A stretch of DNA of 58,581 nucleotides from a virus. The position numbers were made by a program, and so were the translations under genes. The notes under the pieces are model-generated. The model did not search any database. It saw only the letters and a program-made list of their open reading frames with translations, and was not told the DNA's origin. Positions 36,223 to 42,933 of this stretch are shown in pieces. Positions within the stretch are counted from its first letter, which is position 1. Each line of letters begins with the position of its first letter. The stretch covers positions 1 to 58,581 of the IMG/VR virus record IMGVR_UViG_3300046170_000288. The stretch is one strand, 5' to 3'.

Positions 36223-37695
36223 TAATAATATGTCCTTTGTTGTTGAGGTAGTTCTTCGTCCTCATAGTCTTCAGGATGCTCAATCAAACCACCCTGTCTA
36301 AATCTCATAACAGCTTGGGTCATGGAGTCCACTAAATCGTCATGATCTCCATATGGAAAGGCTGCACATTCTTCAATAACTTCTTGTGCAAAGTCCATAT
36401 CTTTGGGCGCCCATATTCTCCCTGACTCAAACAGCGGAGAGACACTGTTAACCCTCGTATGTTTATCGTTACCTTTAGAGGGTGTGAAGTTTATAACAGG
36501 TATCCCCATTTTCCGCAACTCATAAGTTAGTGGTAATCCAGATGCTTTAGACTCAATGATTACTGTCTCAGGCTTCCAATATCCATATTGATCCATGGCG
36601 ACCCTACGTAACTCAGGAAACTCAAAACGATCCTTAATTGCATCTAATAATATCAAACATTGTCCACTATCCTCACTTGGTGTAAACACACCCCAAGTAG
36701 TAATAGCAGAATAGTCGGCAGTTTGTTTTTTCATAAACGCTGTATCATAAGATTGAATAACATGTTCTAGCGGTGGTAAATCTTTTTCCCAATCTTGCCA
36801 CCATTCTCTTTTAATCATGGCACCTTCTTCACCGGTTGGGTTCTGCATGTATTGTGCATTCCATTTTGAAAGAGGGATAGATGCTTTGACCGCTTCTAAA
36901 TCCTTCAAGTTCCAGTATTCAGGCCACAGGGGTTTTTTGTTTGGTAGGATTGCAGGGAACTCAATTACTTCCCATTGATCTGCTTTAGGTTCTTTTTGTG
37001 CTTTAATCAAACGACCTGCTAAATCTTTTTCATTCCATCTAGTCATTACAATTACAATTGTTCCACCAGGTTGAAGACGTTGTCTTGGACCAGATGTATA
37101 CCACTCATAAGTTCTATCTAACGCTTGAGCGTTCATTGCATCTTGTTCAGTATGTGGGTCATCAATAATCAAGAGATCGGCACCCCTTCCAGTAATTGCA
37201 GAACCAACACCAGCAGCATAGTATTCACCACCTTGTTGGGTTTCCCATTTACCAGCAGCTTGAGAATCTTCTTTGAGTCTTGTTTGAAATACTTCTTTGT
37301 ATTCAGGAGAATCCATAAGTTGTTTTGCTTTACGACCAAACCTTACAGATAATTCAGTTGTGTTAGTTGATTGAATAATTTTTAGTTTAGGATTACGACC
37401 TACCATCCAAGCAGGTAACTAGATAAGATGCAAACTCAGACTTTGTATGTCTAGGTGCCATATTAATAATTACACGTTTAACTTTACCTTTTGCTATATC
37501 ATTAAATTTTTTAGCAACTTGTTTGTGATGTGATCCTTCAATAAAATCTGGCCAGACGTGTTTAACAAAAGCCATAAAGTCATCTTTAATATCAGCTTGT
37601 TTTTTCTTATCTTTCCATTTAGCCATATACAAAGCTAATTGTCTTTTTACATCAGGTGGTAATTTCTCAAACTTTTTTAACTTATCTATATCCAT
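36222..37695 (-). CDS. terL: Terminase large subunit (one extra base)
   Basis: Starts MDIDKLKKFEKLPPDVKRQL at 37695. An extra base near 37419 breaks the chain just after the Walker A-like APRHTKSE (about residue 80); without it the chain reads SYLLPAWMVGRNPKLKIIQS and continues for 394 residues. Walker B is ADLLIIDDPH. The nuclease half shows YDTAFMKKQTADYSA, VIIESKASGLPL and GDHDDLVDS with the expected acidic residues. Packages DNA into the prohead by ATP-driven translocation and cuts it. Both broken halves carry essential motifs, so this is surely an intact gene in nature. The small subunit is 5 kb away on the other strand. Confidence 0.85.
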
Positions 37696-37823
37696 AACTC
37701 ATTCGAAAAAATTTTCTAAAAAATTTTTACAGCTTTAATTTAAAAAGTCCAAAAGTATTTTAAGCCTTTAAGTGTATAAAACTCGCAATAAATGCATAAC
37801 TCTGGGACCCCTTTATATACATA

Positions 37824-37852
37824 TCTATATATTAATAATAAAAAAAGTTCAA
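37824..37852 (-). promoter_or_regulatory. Candidate late promoter TTGAAC-N17-TATAGA
   Basis: On the minus strand TTGAAC (37852-37847), 17 bases, TATAGA (37829-37824), 130 bases before the terminase start, inside a 225-base gene-free stretch. It is well placed to transcribe the whole late block. Moderate match to the sigma-70 consensus. Confidence 0.4.
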
Positions 37853-37860
37853 ATTTTGGA

Positions 37861-37906
37861 AGAGGCTTGGTACCTCTATGGGCCACCGGCCGTTAGCGCC
37901 GGTGGC
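37861..37906. terminator. Paired hairpins upstream of the late block
   Basis: Two stems sit side by side: AGAGG/CCTCT (37861-37877) and a perfect 9-bp GCCACCGGC/GCCGGTGGC with a 7-base loop (37882-37906). They follow the stop of the gene at 37921-38154 and precede the late promoter. Likely a terminator that insulates late from early leftward transcription, though no T tract is seen. Confidence 0.45.
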
Positions 37907-37920
37907 AAGAAAGGTTGGTT

Positions 37921-38154
37921 CTAGTCTAGTAGAACCATATATGCCTCCGCATTATTTTTGCGAAACCAATTTATATCCGCTCGGACTTTGTCCCATAACT
38001 TTGATGCACCGTCGAAACCTTTTTCTTTGTCTTCTAGTGTTGCGGCTAACTCGTTGATGAATAGTCTATCATGTTTGATAGCCTCTTCTTTTGTAAGCAT
38101 GATAGATTCTCCAGTAAATCTATTCATTCTTTTTTCTGTTCGTTCTAGTTCCAT
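37921..38154 (-). CDS. Small helical hypothetical protein
   Basis: 77 residues: MELERTEKRMNRFTGESIML, then HDRLFINELAATLEDKEKGF and a C-terminal helix with WDKVRADINWFRKNNAEAYM. Charged helices only; no domain recognised. The start overlaps the stop of the upstream gene by about 10 bases. Last gene of the early leftward chain before the hairpins. Confidence 0.55.
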   Translation of the reverse strand: MELERTEKRMNRFTGESIMLTKEEAIKHDRLFINELAATLEDKEKGFDGASKLWDKVRADINWFRKNNAEAYMVLLD

Positions 38155-38357
38155 GCTGCCTCCACAACGCCACCGTTAGTAGCTTTGTTAAGTGCCTCAA
38201 GATACTCAGTCTCAGTTAACTTTAATACTTCTAAACAAAACATATGTTTAGTCCCCTGGTCTGCGCCTGGCTTTAACAAGTACTCTGGAACCTGGTCCAA
38301 TAGTTCTTGTCGCTTTGCGCCACCTGGTAAGTATTCTGCTTTAATTGTTTTTGTCAT
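38145..38357 (-). CDS. Small hypothetical protein
   Basis: 70 residues: MTKTIKAEYLPGGAKRQELL, DQVPEYLLKPGADQGTKHMF, then LTETEYLEALNKATNGG. A promoter with a palindromic core lies directly upstream (38387-38415). Function unknown. Confidence 0.55.
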   Translation of the reverse strand: MTKTIKAEYLPGGAKRQELLDQVPEYLLKPGADQGTKHMFCLEVLKLTETEYLEALNKATNGGVVEAAWN

Positions 38358-38386
38358 ATTATACCTTTCTATTTGTTAATAGGATT

Positions 38387-38415
38387 ATCCTAGTCTATTA
38401 ACTGTCCATTGTCAA
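38387..38415 (-). promoter_or_regulatory. Promoter TTGACA-N17-TAGGAT with palindrome
   Basis: Minus strand TTGACA (38415-38410), 17 bases, TAGGAT (38392-38387). GTTAATAG (38375-38382) and CTATTAAC (38395-38402) flank the -10 region as a perfect 8-bp inverted repeat, a possible operator. It overlaps the last codons of the gene at 38390 and drives 38357 leftward. Confidence 0.5.
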
Positions 38416-38740
38416 CCCTTTGAATAGAATATTCTGGTCCCCACCTTGACTCATCATTCTTGACCTTGGCGTAACCTTGGCTCTCTCGTCTGTGTCTGAT
38501 AAACTCAATCGGTCGACCATGCTCAATGTTTTCCATATTATCACTTAACCAATCAAACTTACATGATTGACTACAGAAATAAACATCAGAACCATTTGGA
38601 GTCCAACCCCATTGATTAGGTGTTCTATCTCTTGTAGCATATGCATATCGTCCACGAATTACTCCACGCGATTTTAAAAATCTATCTGTTGTAACTTGTT
38701 CATGACATCTTGGTCCTTGGCAAAAATGTTTATTACTCAT
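38390..38740 (-). CDS. Zinc-finger-like small protein
   Basis: Start set at 38740 (MSNKHFCQGPRCHEQVTTDR), where ATGA overlaps the stop of the 23-residue gene before it; an open frame continues 16 codons upstream. 116 residues with FCQGPRCHEQ and VYFCSQSCKFDWL: two CxxxxC/CxxxC pairs that could bind zinc. Ends with IEFIRHRRESQGY and VDNGQLID. DNA or protein binding is inferred. Confidence 0.55.
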   Translation of the reverse strand: MSNKHFCQGPRCHEQVTTDRFLKSRGVIRGRYAYATRDRTPNQWGWTPNGSDVYFCSQSCKFDWLSDNMENIEHGRPIEFIRHRRESQGYAKVKNDESRWGPEYSIQRVDNGQLID

Positions 38741-38808
38741 GCTACTACCACCATTCCCATTATCAAACCAAAAAATGTGACAATACAATAAAATTCAAAA
38801 CTAGTCAT
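38737..38808 (-). CDS. 23-residue membrane peptide
   Basis: ATG 38808 to TGA 38739-38737: MTSFEFYCIVTFFGLIMGMV, then VVA. Almost entirely one membrane segment. An AAAAGGAG ribosome site precedes the ATG at normal distance, and the stop overlaps the next start (ATGA), which argues it is translated. Function unknown. Confidence 0.4.
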   Translation of the reverse strand: MTSFEFYCIVTFFGLIMGMVVVA

Positions 38809-38977
38809 TCCAACTCCTTTTCATTCTTCTCATCTCAGAATATAATTCGCCCATATGCAATTTATCACAAGTCTTAACCCACTCGATTAATTCCTCACGC
38901 ATGGACTTTTGTTCTTCGTAGGCTTTCGCCTTGTTCTTGTCTATTGTTTCAAAATGTTCTTCGTTTTGTTGTGCCAT
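38801..38977 (-). CDS. Small charged helical protein
   Basis: Start set at 38977 (MAQQNEEHFETIDKNKAKAY); the frame is open six codons more. 58 residues, single long charged helix with REELIEWVKTCDKLHMGELY, ending MKRSWND. Function unknown. Confidence 0.5.
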   Translation of the reverse strand: MAQQNEEHFETIDKNKAKAYEEQKSMREELIEWVKTCDKLHMGELYSEMRRMKRSWND

Positions 38978-39168
38978 TAGTACCTCACTTTCCAACTGTC
39001 TTTCGCAGTTCTATATGCTTGTTTATCTAAATCAAAATAAGTGATTAATGCAGTACCAACTTTGCTAGTCCAATATCTGCACTTGTCATCAAACTTACCA
39101 AATCTAGTTATGTGTTTTTTATCTTTGTTAGAATAATATGTTATTCTAAATGTTTTATCTTTTATCAT
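38977..39168 (-). CDS. Small basic protein
   Basis: 63 residues: MIKDKTFRITYYSNKDKKHI, TRFGKFDDKCRYWTSKVGTA, LITYFDLDKQAYRTAKDSWK. Alternating aromatic/basic beta pattern. It starts just downstream of a very good promoter (39192-39220). Function unknown. Confidence 0.55.
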   Translation of the reverse strand: MIKDKTFRITYYSNKDKKHITRFGKFDDKCRYWTSKVGTALITYFDLDKQAYRTAKDSWKVRY

Positions 39169-39191
39169 ATATACCTTTCTGTTATGGGACT

Positions 39192-39220
39192 ATCTTATAG
39201 GATAGTCCCAAGATTGTCAA
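39192..39220 (-). promoter_or_regulatory. Promoter TTGACA-N17-TAAGAT with palindrome
   Basis: Minus strand TTGACA (39220-39215), 17 bases, TAAGAT (39197-39192). GGGACTATC (39186-39194) and GATAGTCCC (39201-39209) make a perfect 9-bp inverted repeat across the -10 box, a typical operator position. Drives the 39168 gene and those after it. Confidence 0.55.
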
Positions 39221-39222
39221 AC

Positions 39223-40194
39223 TTAATTTAGACTTTCTTCGTATTTTTTTCTAGCCAATATCTTCGCCTCTCTTGATTGATTTTTATTCTTCATACCTTT
39301 AATCATACTAGCCAAGTTGCTTGGATTGTAGATAGTCAAACCTGTTGAGTTAGTTCTAATTAACTCTGCCTCATCAACTTGAATACCTAGTTCAGTTGCA
39401 AGTTCAATACCCTCACTCAAATAACGATATGCTTTCAATCCAATCTTTAATTGATCGCATTGTTTTTGAATTGTATCAATCCATGTTTGGTGTTTAGATA
39501 CAACATTACCTTTTGCAATTCGCCAATCATTAAAAGTTTCATACTCGTCTTTAGTACATGCGATTGCTCTTGATCTGCAATAAGATGTTCCAATGACATC
39601 AAGATAGTATTGGTCATTAAAAGTTTTAGTCATGCCTGTATTATTATCACTACTAGAATAACTATTACCACTATATCCAAGTGCTTTCATACAAGCCTCA
39701 ACATGTTTAGTCTTATGTGGGTTGTCCTTGTTCTCGGATTGTTGAGCATAGATATCTGGGTTGCAATCCATAGCTTTTAAATCTTCTCTAAAATATGCAA
39801 CTGCAAACTCTTTACCCTCGTCATCCACTATACTCACTACCATTTAGATTACCAAATAAACCAAAATCAAAATGTGATTTAGTTTCTTTTGCGTCGCCCT
39901 CATCATCTAAATCCTCATTGTGTGCAAAGTAAAAACATTTATCTTTTGCAACAACATCACAAGGGTTGACCATATTTCTTTTTGAAAGTGTCTTAAACAG
40001 AAACATCTTCTGGTGGATATGATCTTTCAACAACATCAACTTGCAAGTCTATGTGCTTGTTCATATTGTCTATCAACATCTTCTCTTGCTTGAAGAAATG
40101 CTTCTCGTTCTTGAGTGTCCTCGTTCTCAAAGACATTTTTTATTTTATTAAAGAGTTTGTTTCGCAACTCTGTATTCATTCTTATTTTTGTCAT
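39223..40194 (-). pseudogene. Hypothetical early protein, several frameshifts
   Basis: The reading starts MTKIRMNTELRNKLFNKIKN at 40194, and the last 200 residues from about 39830 are clean (GKEFAVAYFREDLKAMDCNP, ending ARKKYEESLN). Between them at least four single-base shifts are needed to read YPPEDVSV, CDVVAKDKCFYFAHNEDLDD, HFDFGLFGNLNGSEYSDDEG. The family is unknown to me. Either poor sequence or a decaying gene; it lies beside the divergent promoter. Confidence 0.5.
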
Positions 40195-40228
40195 TTTGAC
40201 CTTTCTGTTAATTAATTTTTATTTTTTT

Positions 40229-40257
40229 GTTTTACTACTTGACAATAGGATTGTCAA
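40229..40257 (-). promoter_or_regulatory. Leftward promoter TTGACA-N17-TAAAAC
   Basis: Minus strand TTGACA (40257-40252), 17 bases, TAAAAC (40234-40229), upstream of the 40194 start. Its -35 box is one arm of the 19-base palindrome TTGACAA-N5-TTGTCAA (40239-40257), whose other arm is the -35 of the rightward promoter. Confidence 0.45.
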
Positions 40258-40267
40258 GGATTATATA
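40239..40267 (+). promoter_or_regulatory. Rightward promoter TTGACA-N17-TATATA
   Basis: TTGACA (40239-40244), 17 bases, TATATA (40262-40267): the best consensus promoter on the plus strand. The transcript would start near 40274 and run through 600 bases without a clear gene before the first good start at 40883. The -35 sits in a palindrome shared with the leftward promoter. Confidence 0.55.
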
Positions 40268-40341
40268 TTAATTATGTTTTTTATTTGTTTATGTTCAGAT
40301 AAAAAATTAGATTTGGGGTGTATCATAACCATCACCCCAAG

Positions 40342-40800
40342 TTGACACTCTAAACAAGTGGGATGATTAGCACTCTGGAAGAGAGCCATTGAGTGCTACT
40401 GATCCCTGATCCAATGGTAGTAGCATCTAGACCATGCTTGACTGGAGATTGGATCTGGGATCAGTCATTATTGACTGTGGAGATAAACACTATAACACGG
40501 TGTGCGCTAGGATTCCCGTATGTCATGCAATGGGGCGTCATACCACCCGCGTAGCATAGTGACTGATCATTATTTGCTGGACCATTGCTATGCTTGTCTA
40601 GTCGACTTGCAAGCATTACTGGTACAGCCCACTGAAAGGTGATGGTCCTGCTAATAATAGTATCAGTAAGAGTACACCAGCGTCCAAATCTTGCCTCTGG
40701 CATTTCCCTGTACGTTAGCGATGATGGGCAACCTAGCAATGTGTGTAACACCATGGTGCGCCGAGTTCCCTGATCAGGATGGCGCGCTGGTATATGATTG
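40342..40800. other. Structured, GC-richer stretch without a convincing gene
   Basis: This gap holds many inverted repeats: TAGCACTC/GAGTGCTA (40368-40398); an 18-base arm ACTGATCCC..ATCCAAT with its match (40398-40415 and 40448-40465, one mismatch); CAGTCA/TGACTG (40462-40477), which competes with the previous stem; AGCATAG/CTATGCT and ATGCTTG/CAAGCAT (around 40553-40616); and CCTGATCAGG near 40770. Base composition is clearly richer in G and C than the surroundings. A frame exists at 40461-40754 (minus) but looks accidental. Could be a structured RNA, origin or recombination site. Confidence 0.4.
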
Positions 40801-40807
40801 AAGGATC

Positions 40808-40835
40808 AAGCGGCAAGCTCCAAGCAGCAAGCGCT
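40808..40835 (+). repeat. AAGCNNC heptamer repeat, cluster 1 (4 units)
   Basis: Four end-to-end 7-base units AAGCGGC, AAGCTCC, AAGCAGC, AAGCGCT. The last base runs into the -35 box of the promoter at 40835-40863. Confidence 0.7.
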
Positions 40836-40863
40836 TGACAGCTGGGTCAGGATAGTATAGGAT
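40835..40863 (+). promoter_or_regulatory. Promoter TTGACA-N17-TAGGAT
   Basis: TTGACA (40835-40840), 17 bases, TAGGAT (40858-40863), directly before the small gene at 40883. Same -10 hexamer as the promoter at 38387. Confidence 0.5.
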
Positions 40864-40882
40864 ACAATTGAAAGGAATAATT

Positions 40883-41014
40883 ATGAAAATAAAAATATAT
40901 GAAGCTGGTGAACAGCTAAACAGAGTTGCTAACGCCCTGGAAGAAATTATCCGGATGGTGAAGGAAGATCAAGAGAGATCTAGAAAGTACATGGAAGAGA
41001 GGAAGGATGACTGA
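40883..41014 (+). CDS. Small helical protein (43 residues)
   Basis: MKIKIYEAGEQLNRVANALE, EIIRMVKEDQERSRKYMEER, KDD. One amphipathic helix. AAAGGAATAATT precedes the ATG. Overlaps the next gene by 8 bases. First gene of the rightward island. Confidence 0.5.
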   Translation: MKIKIYEAGEQLNRVANALEEIIRMVKEDQERSRKYMEERKDD

Positions 41015-41159
41015 TAAAGAAAAAAAACTTGCAGCTCACCTGGCAGCTATGTGCTGTCAGGCTGACGAAGACTGTCCAGCCGAATACAGGACTGAGCATT
41101 TTAGATCCACGATGGATGATGCCTATGACTACCTGAAAGAGATTGGATACTTGAAATGA
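41007..41159 (+). CDS. Small helical protein (50 residues)
   Basis: MTDKEKKLAAHLAAMCCQAD, EDCPAEYRTEHFRSTMDDAY, DYLKEIGYLK. Helical with three Cys. ATG 41007 overlaps the stop of the previous gene; its own stop overlaps the next ATG (ATGA). Coupled translation expected. Function unknown. Confidence 0.5.
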   Translation: MTDKEKKLAAHLAAMCCQADEDCPAEYRTEHFRSTMDDAYDYLKEIGYLK

Positions 41160-41359
41160 GAATTAAAAATAATGATTTGTTGCCGTGGTTCACTGATGAC
41201 CACGGCACGCTGCCGCAAGGTTACCTGGACCATTGCCAAGAATTTTTTAATAGCCTGAAGCGCCAAGCCTCAAGCGGCAAGCTTCAAGCGTCAAGCCTCA
41301 AAAAACAATTGCATAAACCAGGGACCCGTGTTAAAAATAGATTCAACAGAAAGATATAA
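41156..41359 (+). CDS. Small protein containing AAGCNNC-encoded repeat
   Basis: 67 residues: MRIKNNDLLPWFTDDHGTLP, QGYLDHCQEFFNSLKRQASS, GKLQASSLKKQLHKPGTRVK. The QASSGKLQASS part is the translation of the heptamer cluster at 41258-41299. The N-terminal 35 residues look like real protein; the rest is repeat-driven and basic. Function unknown. Confidence 0.5.
   Translation: MRIKNNDLLPWFTDDHGTLPQGYLDHCQEFFNSLKRQASSGKLQASSLKKQLHKPGTRVKNRFNRKI
41258..41299 (+). repeat. AAGCNNC heptamer repeat, cluster 2 (6 units)
   Basis: Six units in a row: AAGCGCC, AAGCCTC, AAGCGGC, AAGCTTC, AAGCGTC, AAGCCTC. Lies inside the 3' part of the 41156 gene. Confidence 0.7.
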
Positions 41360-41361
41360 TT

Positions 41362-41965
41362 ATGAAAATAAAAGAAGCATTAAAAATAACAGACTCATTT
41401 ACAAGAACAAGCAAGATGCCTGGCCTGAGCTACAGCCTGCCAGCATGGGCATGTCAAACTGGTTCGAAGCTTAGACTAGTTAAAACTTCACCGTGTTACG
41501 GCTGTTACGCCTTGAAGGGTAACTATACCAGGTATCCAGCAATCAAAGCAGCTCAGTATAGAAGACTGGACGCAATCAATCACCCGCTATGGGTCGAGGC
41601 TATGTCTACAAAAATACGTGGCCAAAAATGGTTTAGATGGCATGACGCCGGCGATGTACAGAGCAGCGAGCATATGCAAAAAATTATAGAAGTGTGTAAG
41701 CTCACACCAAACACCAAACACTGGCTGCCAACGCAAGAGCGGCAATACCTGCCAGCACCTGAAGAGGTTCCGGAAAATTTAATTATAAGATTATCAAGAT
41801 CAAAAGTCGATGGACCAGCAGGGCAATGCCTGGACCCATGACTCAGGCGTCACGACTCAAGAAGGTGAGCGGACTTGTCCAGCCCCGGATCAGGGCGGCG
41901 CTTGTAAAGATTGTCGAGCATGCTGGAATAAAGATATTAAATCTGTTATATACGGTAAACATTAA
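41362..41965 (+). CDS. Cys-rich conserved phage protein (one extra base)
   Basis: Starts MKIKEALKITDSFTRTSKMP. Chain: GLSYSLPAWACQTGSKLRLV, KTSPCYGCYALKGNYTRYPA, FRWHDAGDVQSSEHMQKIIE, then LIIRLSRSKVDGPAG. An extra base near 41822 stops the frame; repaired it goes on NAWTHDSGVTTQEGERTCPA, GGACKDCRACWNKDIKSVIY, ending at TAA 41963-41965. The span of 604 bases is 3n+1. At least eight Cys with a SPCYGC start and a CKDCRAC end suggest metal or Fe-S binding; it resembles radical-SAM-like phage proteins, but this is not proven. Confidence 0.6.
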
Positions 41966-42132
41966 TGCACGTATTCAAACATCCTAAATATTACGAAGAG
42001 ATGCGCCAGCGCGCGAAAAAATTTCAGAGAGAAGAGAAGCTCAAGCTGCAAGCGTCAAGCACCAAGCCACAAGCTTCAAGCGACAAGCCTCAAGCACCAA
42101 GCGATTCAAAGATCTCGGAGCAGGATTCATAA
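41965..42132 (+). CDS. Small protein ending in heptamer-encoded tail
   Basis: 55 residues: MHVFKHPKYYEEMRQRAKKF, QREEKLKLQASSTKPQASSD, KPQAPSDSKISEQDS. The ATG overlaps the previous stop (TAATG). The first 24 residues are a basic helix; the QASSTKPQASSDKPQAPSD tail is the translation of the repeat. It converges on and overlaps the nuclease gene at 42090. Confidence 0.45.
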   Translation: MHVFKHPKYYEEMRQRAKKFQREEKLKLQASSTKPQASSDKPQAPSDSKISEQDS

Positions 42133-42177
42133 CCCGAGCACCAAGCCTCAAGCTTCAAGCCACAAGCAGCAAGCTCT
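42037..42177 (+). repeat. AAGCNNC heptamer repeat, clusters 3 and 4
   Basis: About nine units from 42043 to 42105 (AAGCTGC, AAGCGTC, AAGCACC, AAGCCAC, AAGCTTC, AAGCGAC, AAGCCTC and so on), preceded by a six-base AAGCTC, then five more from 42143 to 42177. They overlap the 3' ends of both converging genes, at 41965-42132 and 42090-42458. Confidence 0.7.
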
Positions 42178-42458
42178 CTTATATCTTTTCCCTCATAAAG
42201 TTTTGGAAGCATGGAACAGGCATCAAGAACTAAGATAAAAGTATTGCGTGGATGTTTCACGTGGAACGCAATTTGGTGTGGAGAAAATGTGATCTTGTTT
42301 GTTTTTGTATATTTCAGTTCAACAGTGAAAAAGACGCCGTTATTATTATAACCCAATAGATCGGGAGTACCAGGAACGCTAAGATTTTCAATCCTAATCC
42401 AGGATATTTGAGTAATATTTTTCTTAACATTTCCATAAAATTTAGTCTCCGGTTTCAC
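42090..42458 (-). CDS. VRR-NUC/PD-(D/E)XK nuclease
   Basis: 122 residues: MKPETKFYGNVKKNITQISW, then SVPGTPDLLGYNNNGVFFTV, ELKYTKTNKITFSPHQIAFH. The GTPDLLGY...VELKY pair gives the D and ExK of a PD-(D/E)XK site, and SPHQxAFH follows as in VRR-NUC-type phage nucleases, often Holliday-junction or flap cutting. The last ~30 residues (ELAACGLKLEAWCSGYESC) are encoded by the reverse of the heptamer repeats and may be added. Confidence 0.65.
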   Translation of the reverse strand: MKPETKFYGNVKKNITQISWIRIENLSVPGTPDLLGYNNNGVFFTVELKYTKTNKITFSPHQIAFHVKHPRNTFILVLDACSMLPKLYEGKDIRELAACGLKLEAWCSGYESCSEIFESLGA

Positions 42459-42482
42459 TGATTTTTTAGGTTAACAGGTGCG

Positions 42483-42707
42483 TTATACTTTTTTGATAAC
42501 GTCGCCCATTCTCCACGTTTCTGGCTTGATAGTCATAACAAGTCGGTGAGTTTCTCTGGCTCCCAATAGTTTATTTTCCATCAGTTGTAAAGAAGTAATA
42601 TCAAAATGTTGTCCATCAGGAAGACGAACTTGAACTCTAGCCTCTTGGGCTACCGGTGACTTTAACATTTTATCTAGTGTCTGTCTTAATGCTTTTCCAC
42701 TCAACAT
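42483..42707 (-). CDS. Small hypothetical protein
   Basis: 74 residues: MLSGKALRQTLDKMLKSPVA, QEARVQVRLPDGQHFDITSL, QLMENKLLGARETHRLVMTI. A helix then a small beta domain (VQVRLPDGQHFDITSLQLMEN), as in small phage proteins that follow replication genes. Function unknown. A promoter faces it at 42716-42743. Confidence 0.55.
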   Translation of the reverse strand: MLSGKALRQTLDKMLKSPVAQEARVQVRLPDGQHFDITSLQLMENKLLGARETHRLVMTIKPETWRMGDVIKKV

Positions 42708-42710
42708 AAG

Positions 42711-42743
42711 TTGCTTTTATATCATTGTTGTGTTAAAAAGCAA
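42711..42743. promoter_or_regulatory. Overlapping divergent promoters in one palindrome
   Basis: Plus strand: TTGCTT (42711-42716), N17, TAAAAA (42734-42739) toward 42748. Minus strand: TTGCTT (42743-42738), N16, TATAAA (42721-42716) toward 42707. TTGCTTTT and AAAAGCAA form the outer inverted repeat, so the -35 boxes are the palindrome arms and the two promoters occupy the same 33 bases. Confidence 0.45.
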
Positions 42744-42747
42744 TACT

Positions 42748-42933
42748 ATGAAAAAAGAAAAATGGGATGGTAGATCAAGACCTTCTGATGATTTGTATAG
42801 ACAAGAATGGAATAGAATATTTAATCCAGTAGCAAAAGAAGTAAGAACTCCACAATATAAATCACAAACAGTAAAACCCAAAAAGGGAAAAGGAAGTTTT
42901 AAGAGAGGACAATGGGATTACCAAAGAAATTAA
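42748..42933 (+). CDS. Small basic protein upstream of terminase small subunit
   Basis: Start chosen at ATG 42748 (MKKEKWDGRSRPSDDLYRQE); a GTG at 42730 is possible but less likely because it lies inside the promoter region. 61 residues, basic: NPVAKEVRTPQYKSQTVKPK and a Lys/Arg end. It overlaps the terminase gene by 22 bases, so the two are translated together. Confidence 0.55.
   Translation: MKKEKWDGRSRPSDDLYRQEWNRIFNPVAKEVRTPQYKSQTVKPKKGKGSFKRGQWDYQRN

Noticed and set aside
37393-37695. Separate 100-codon gene upstream of terminase
   Set aside because: It carries the Walker A motif of terminase and joins the large frame after one base is removed, so it is the N-terminus of the same gene.
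40461-40754. A 97-codon minus-strand frame in the structured gap
   Set aside because: It is composed of the stem sequences themselves, has unusual amino-acid use compared with neighbours and no good ribosome site. I treat it as chance.
42730-42747. GTG start giving six extra residues to the 42748 gene
   Set aside because: It lies within the promoter palindrome, so the ATG at 42748 is preferred.
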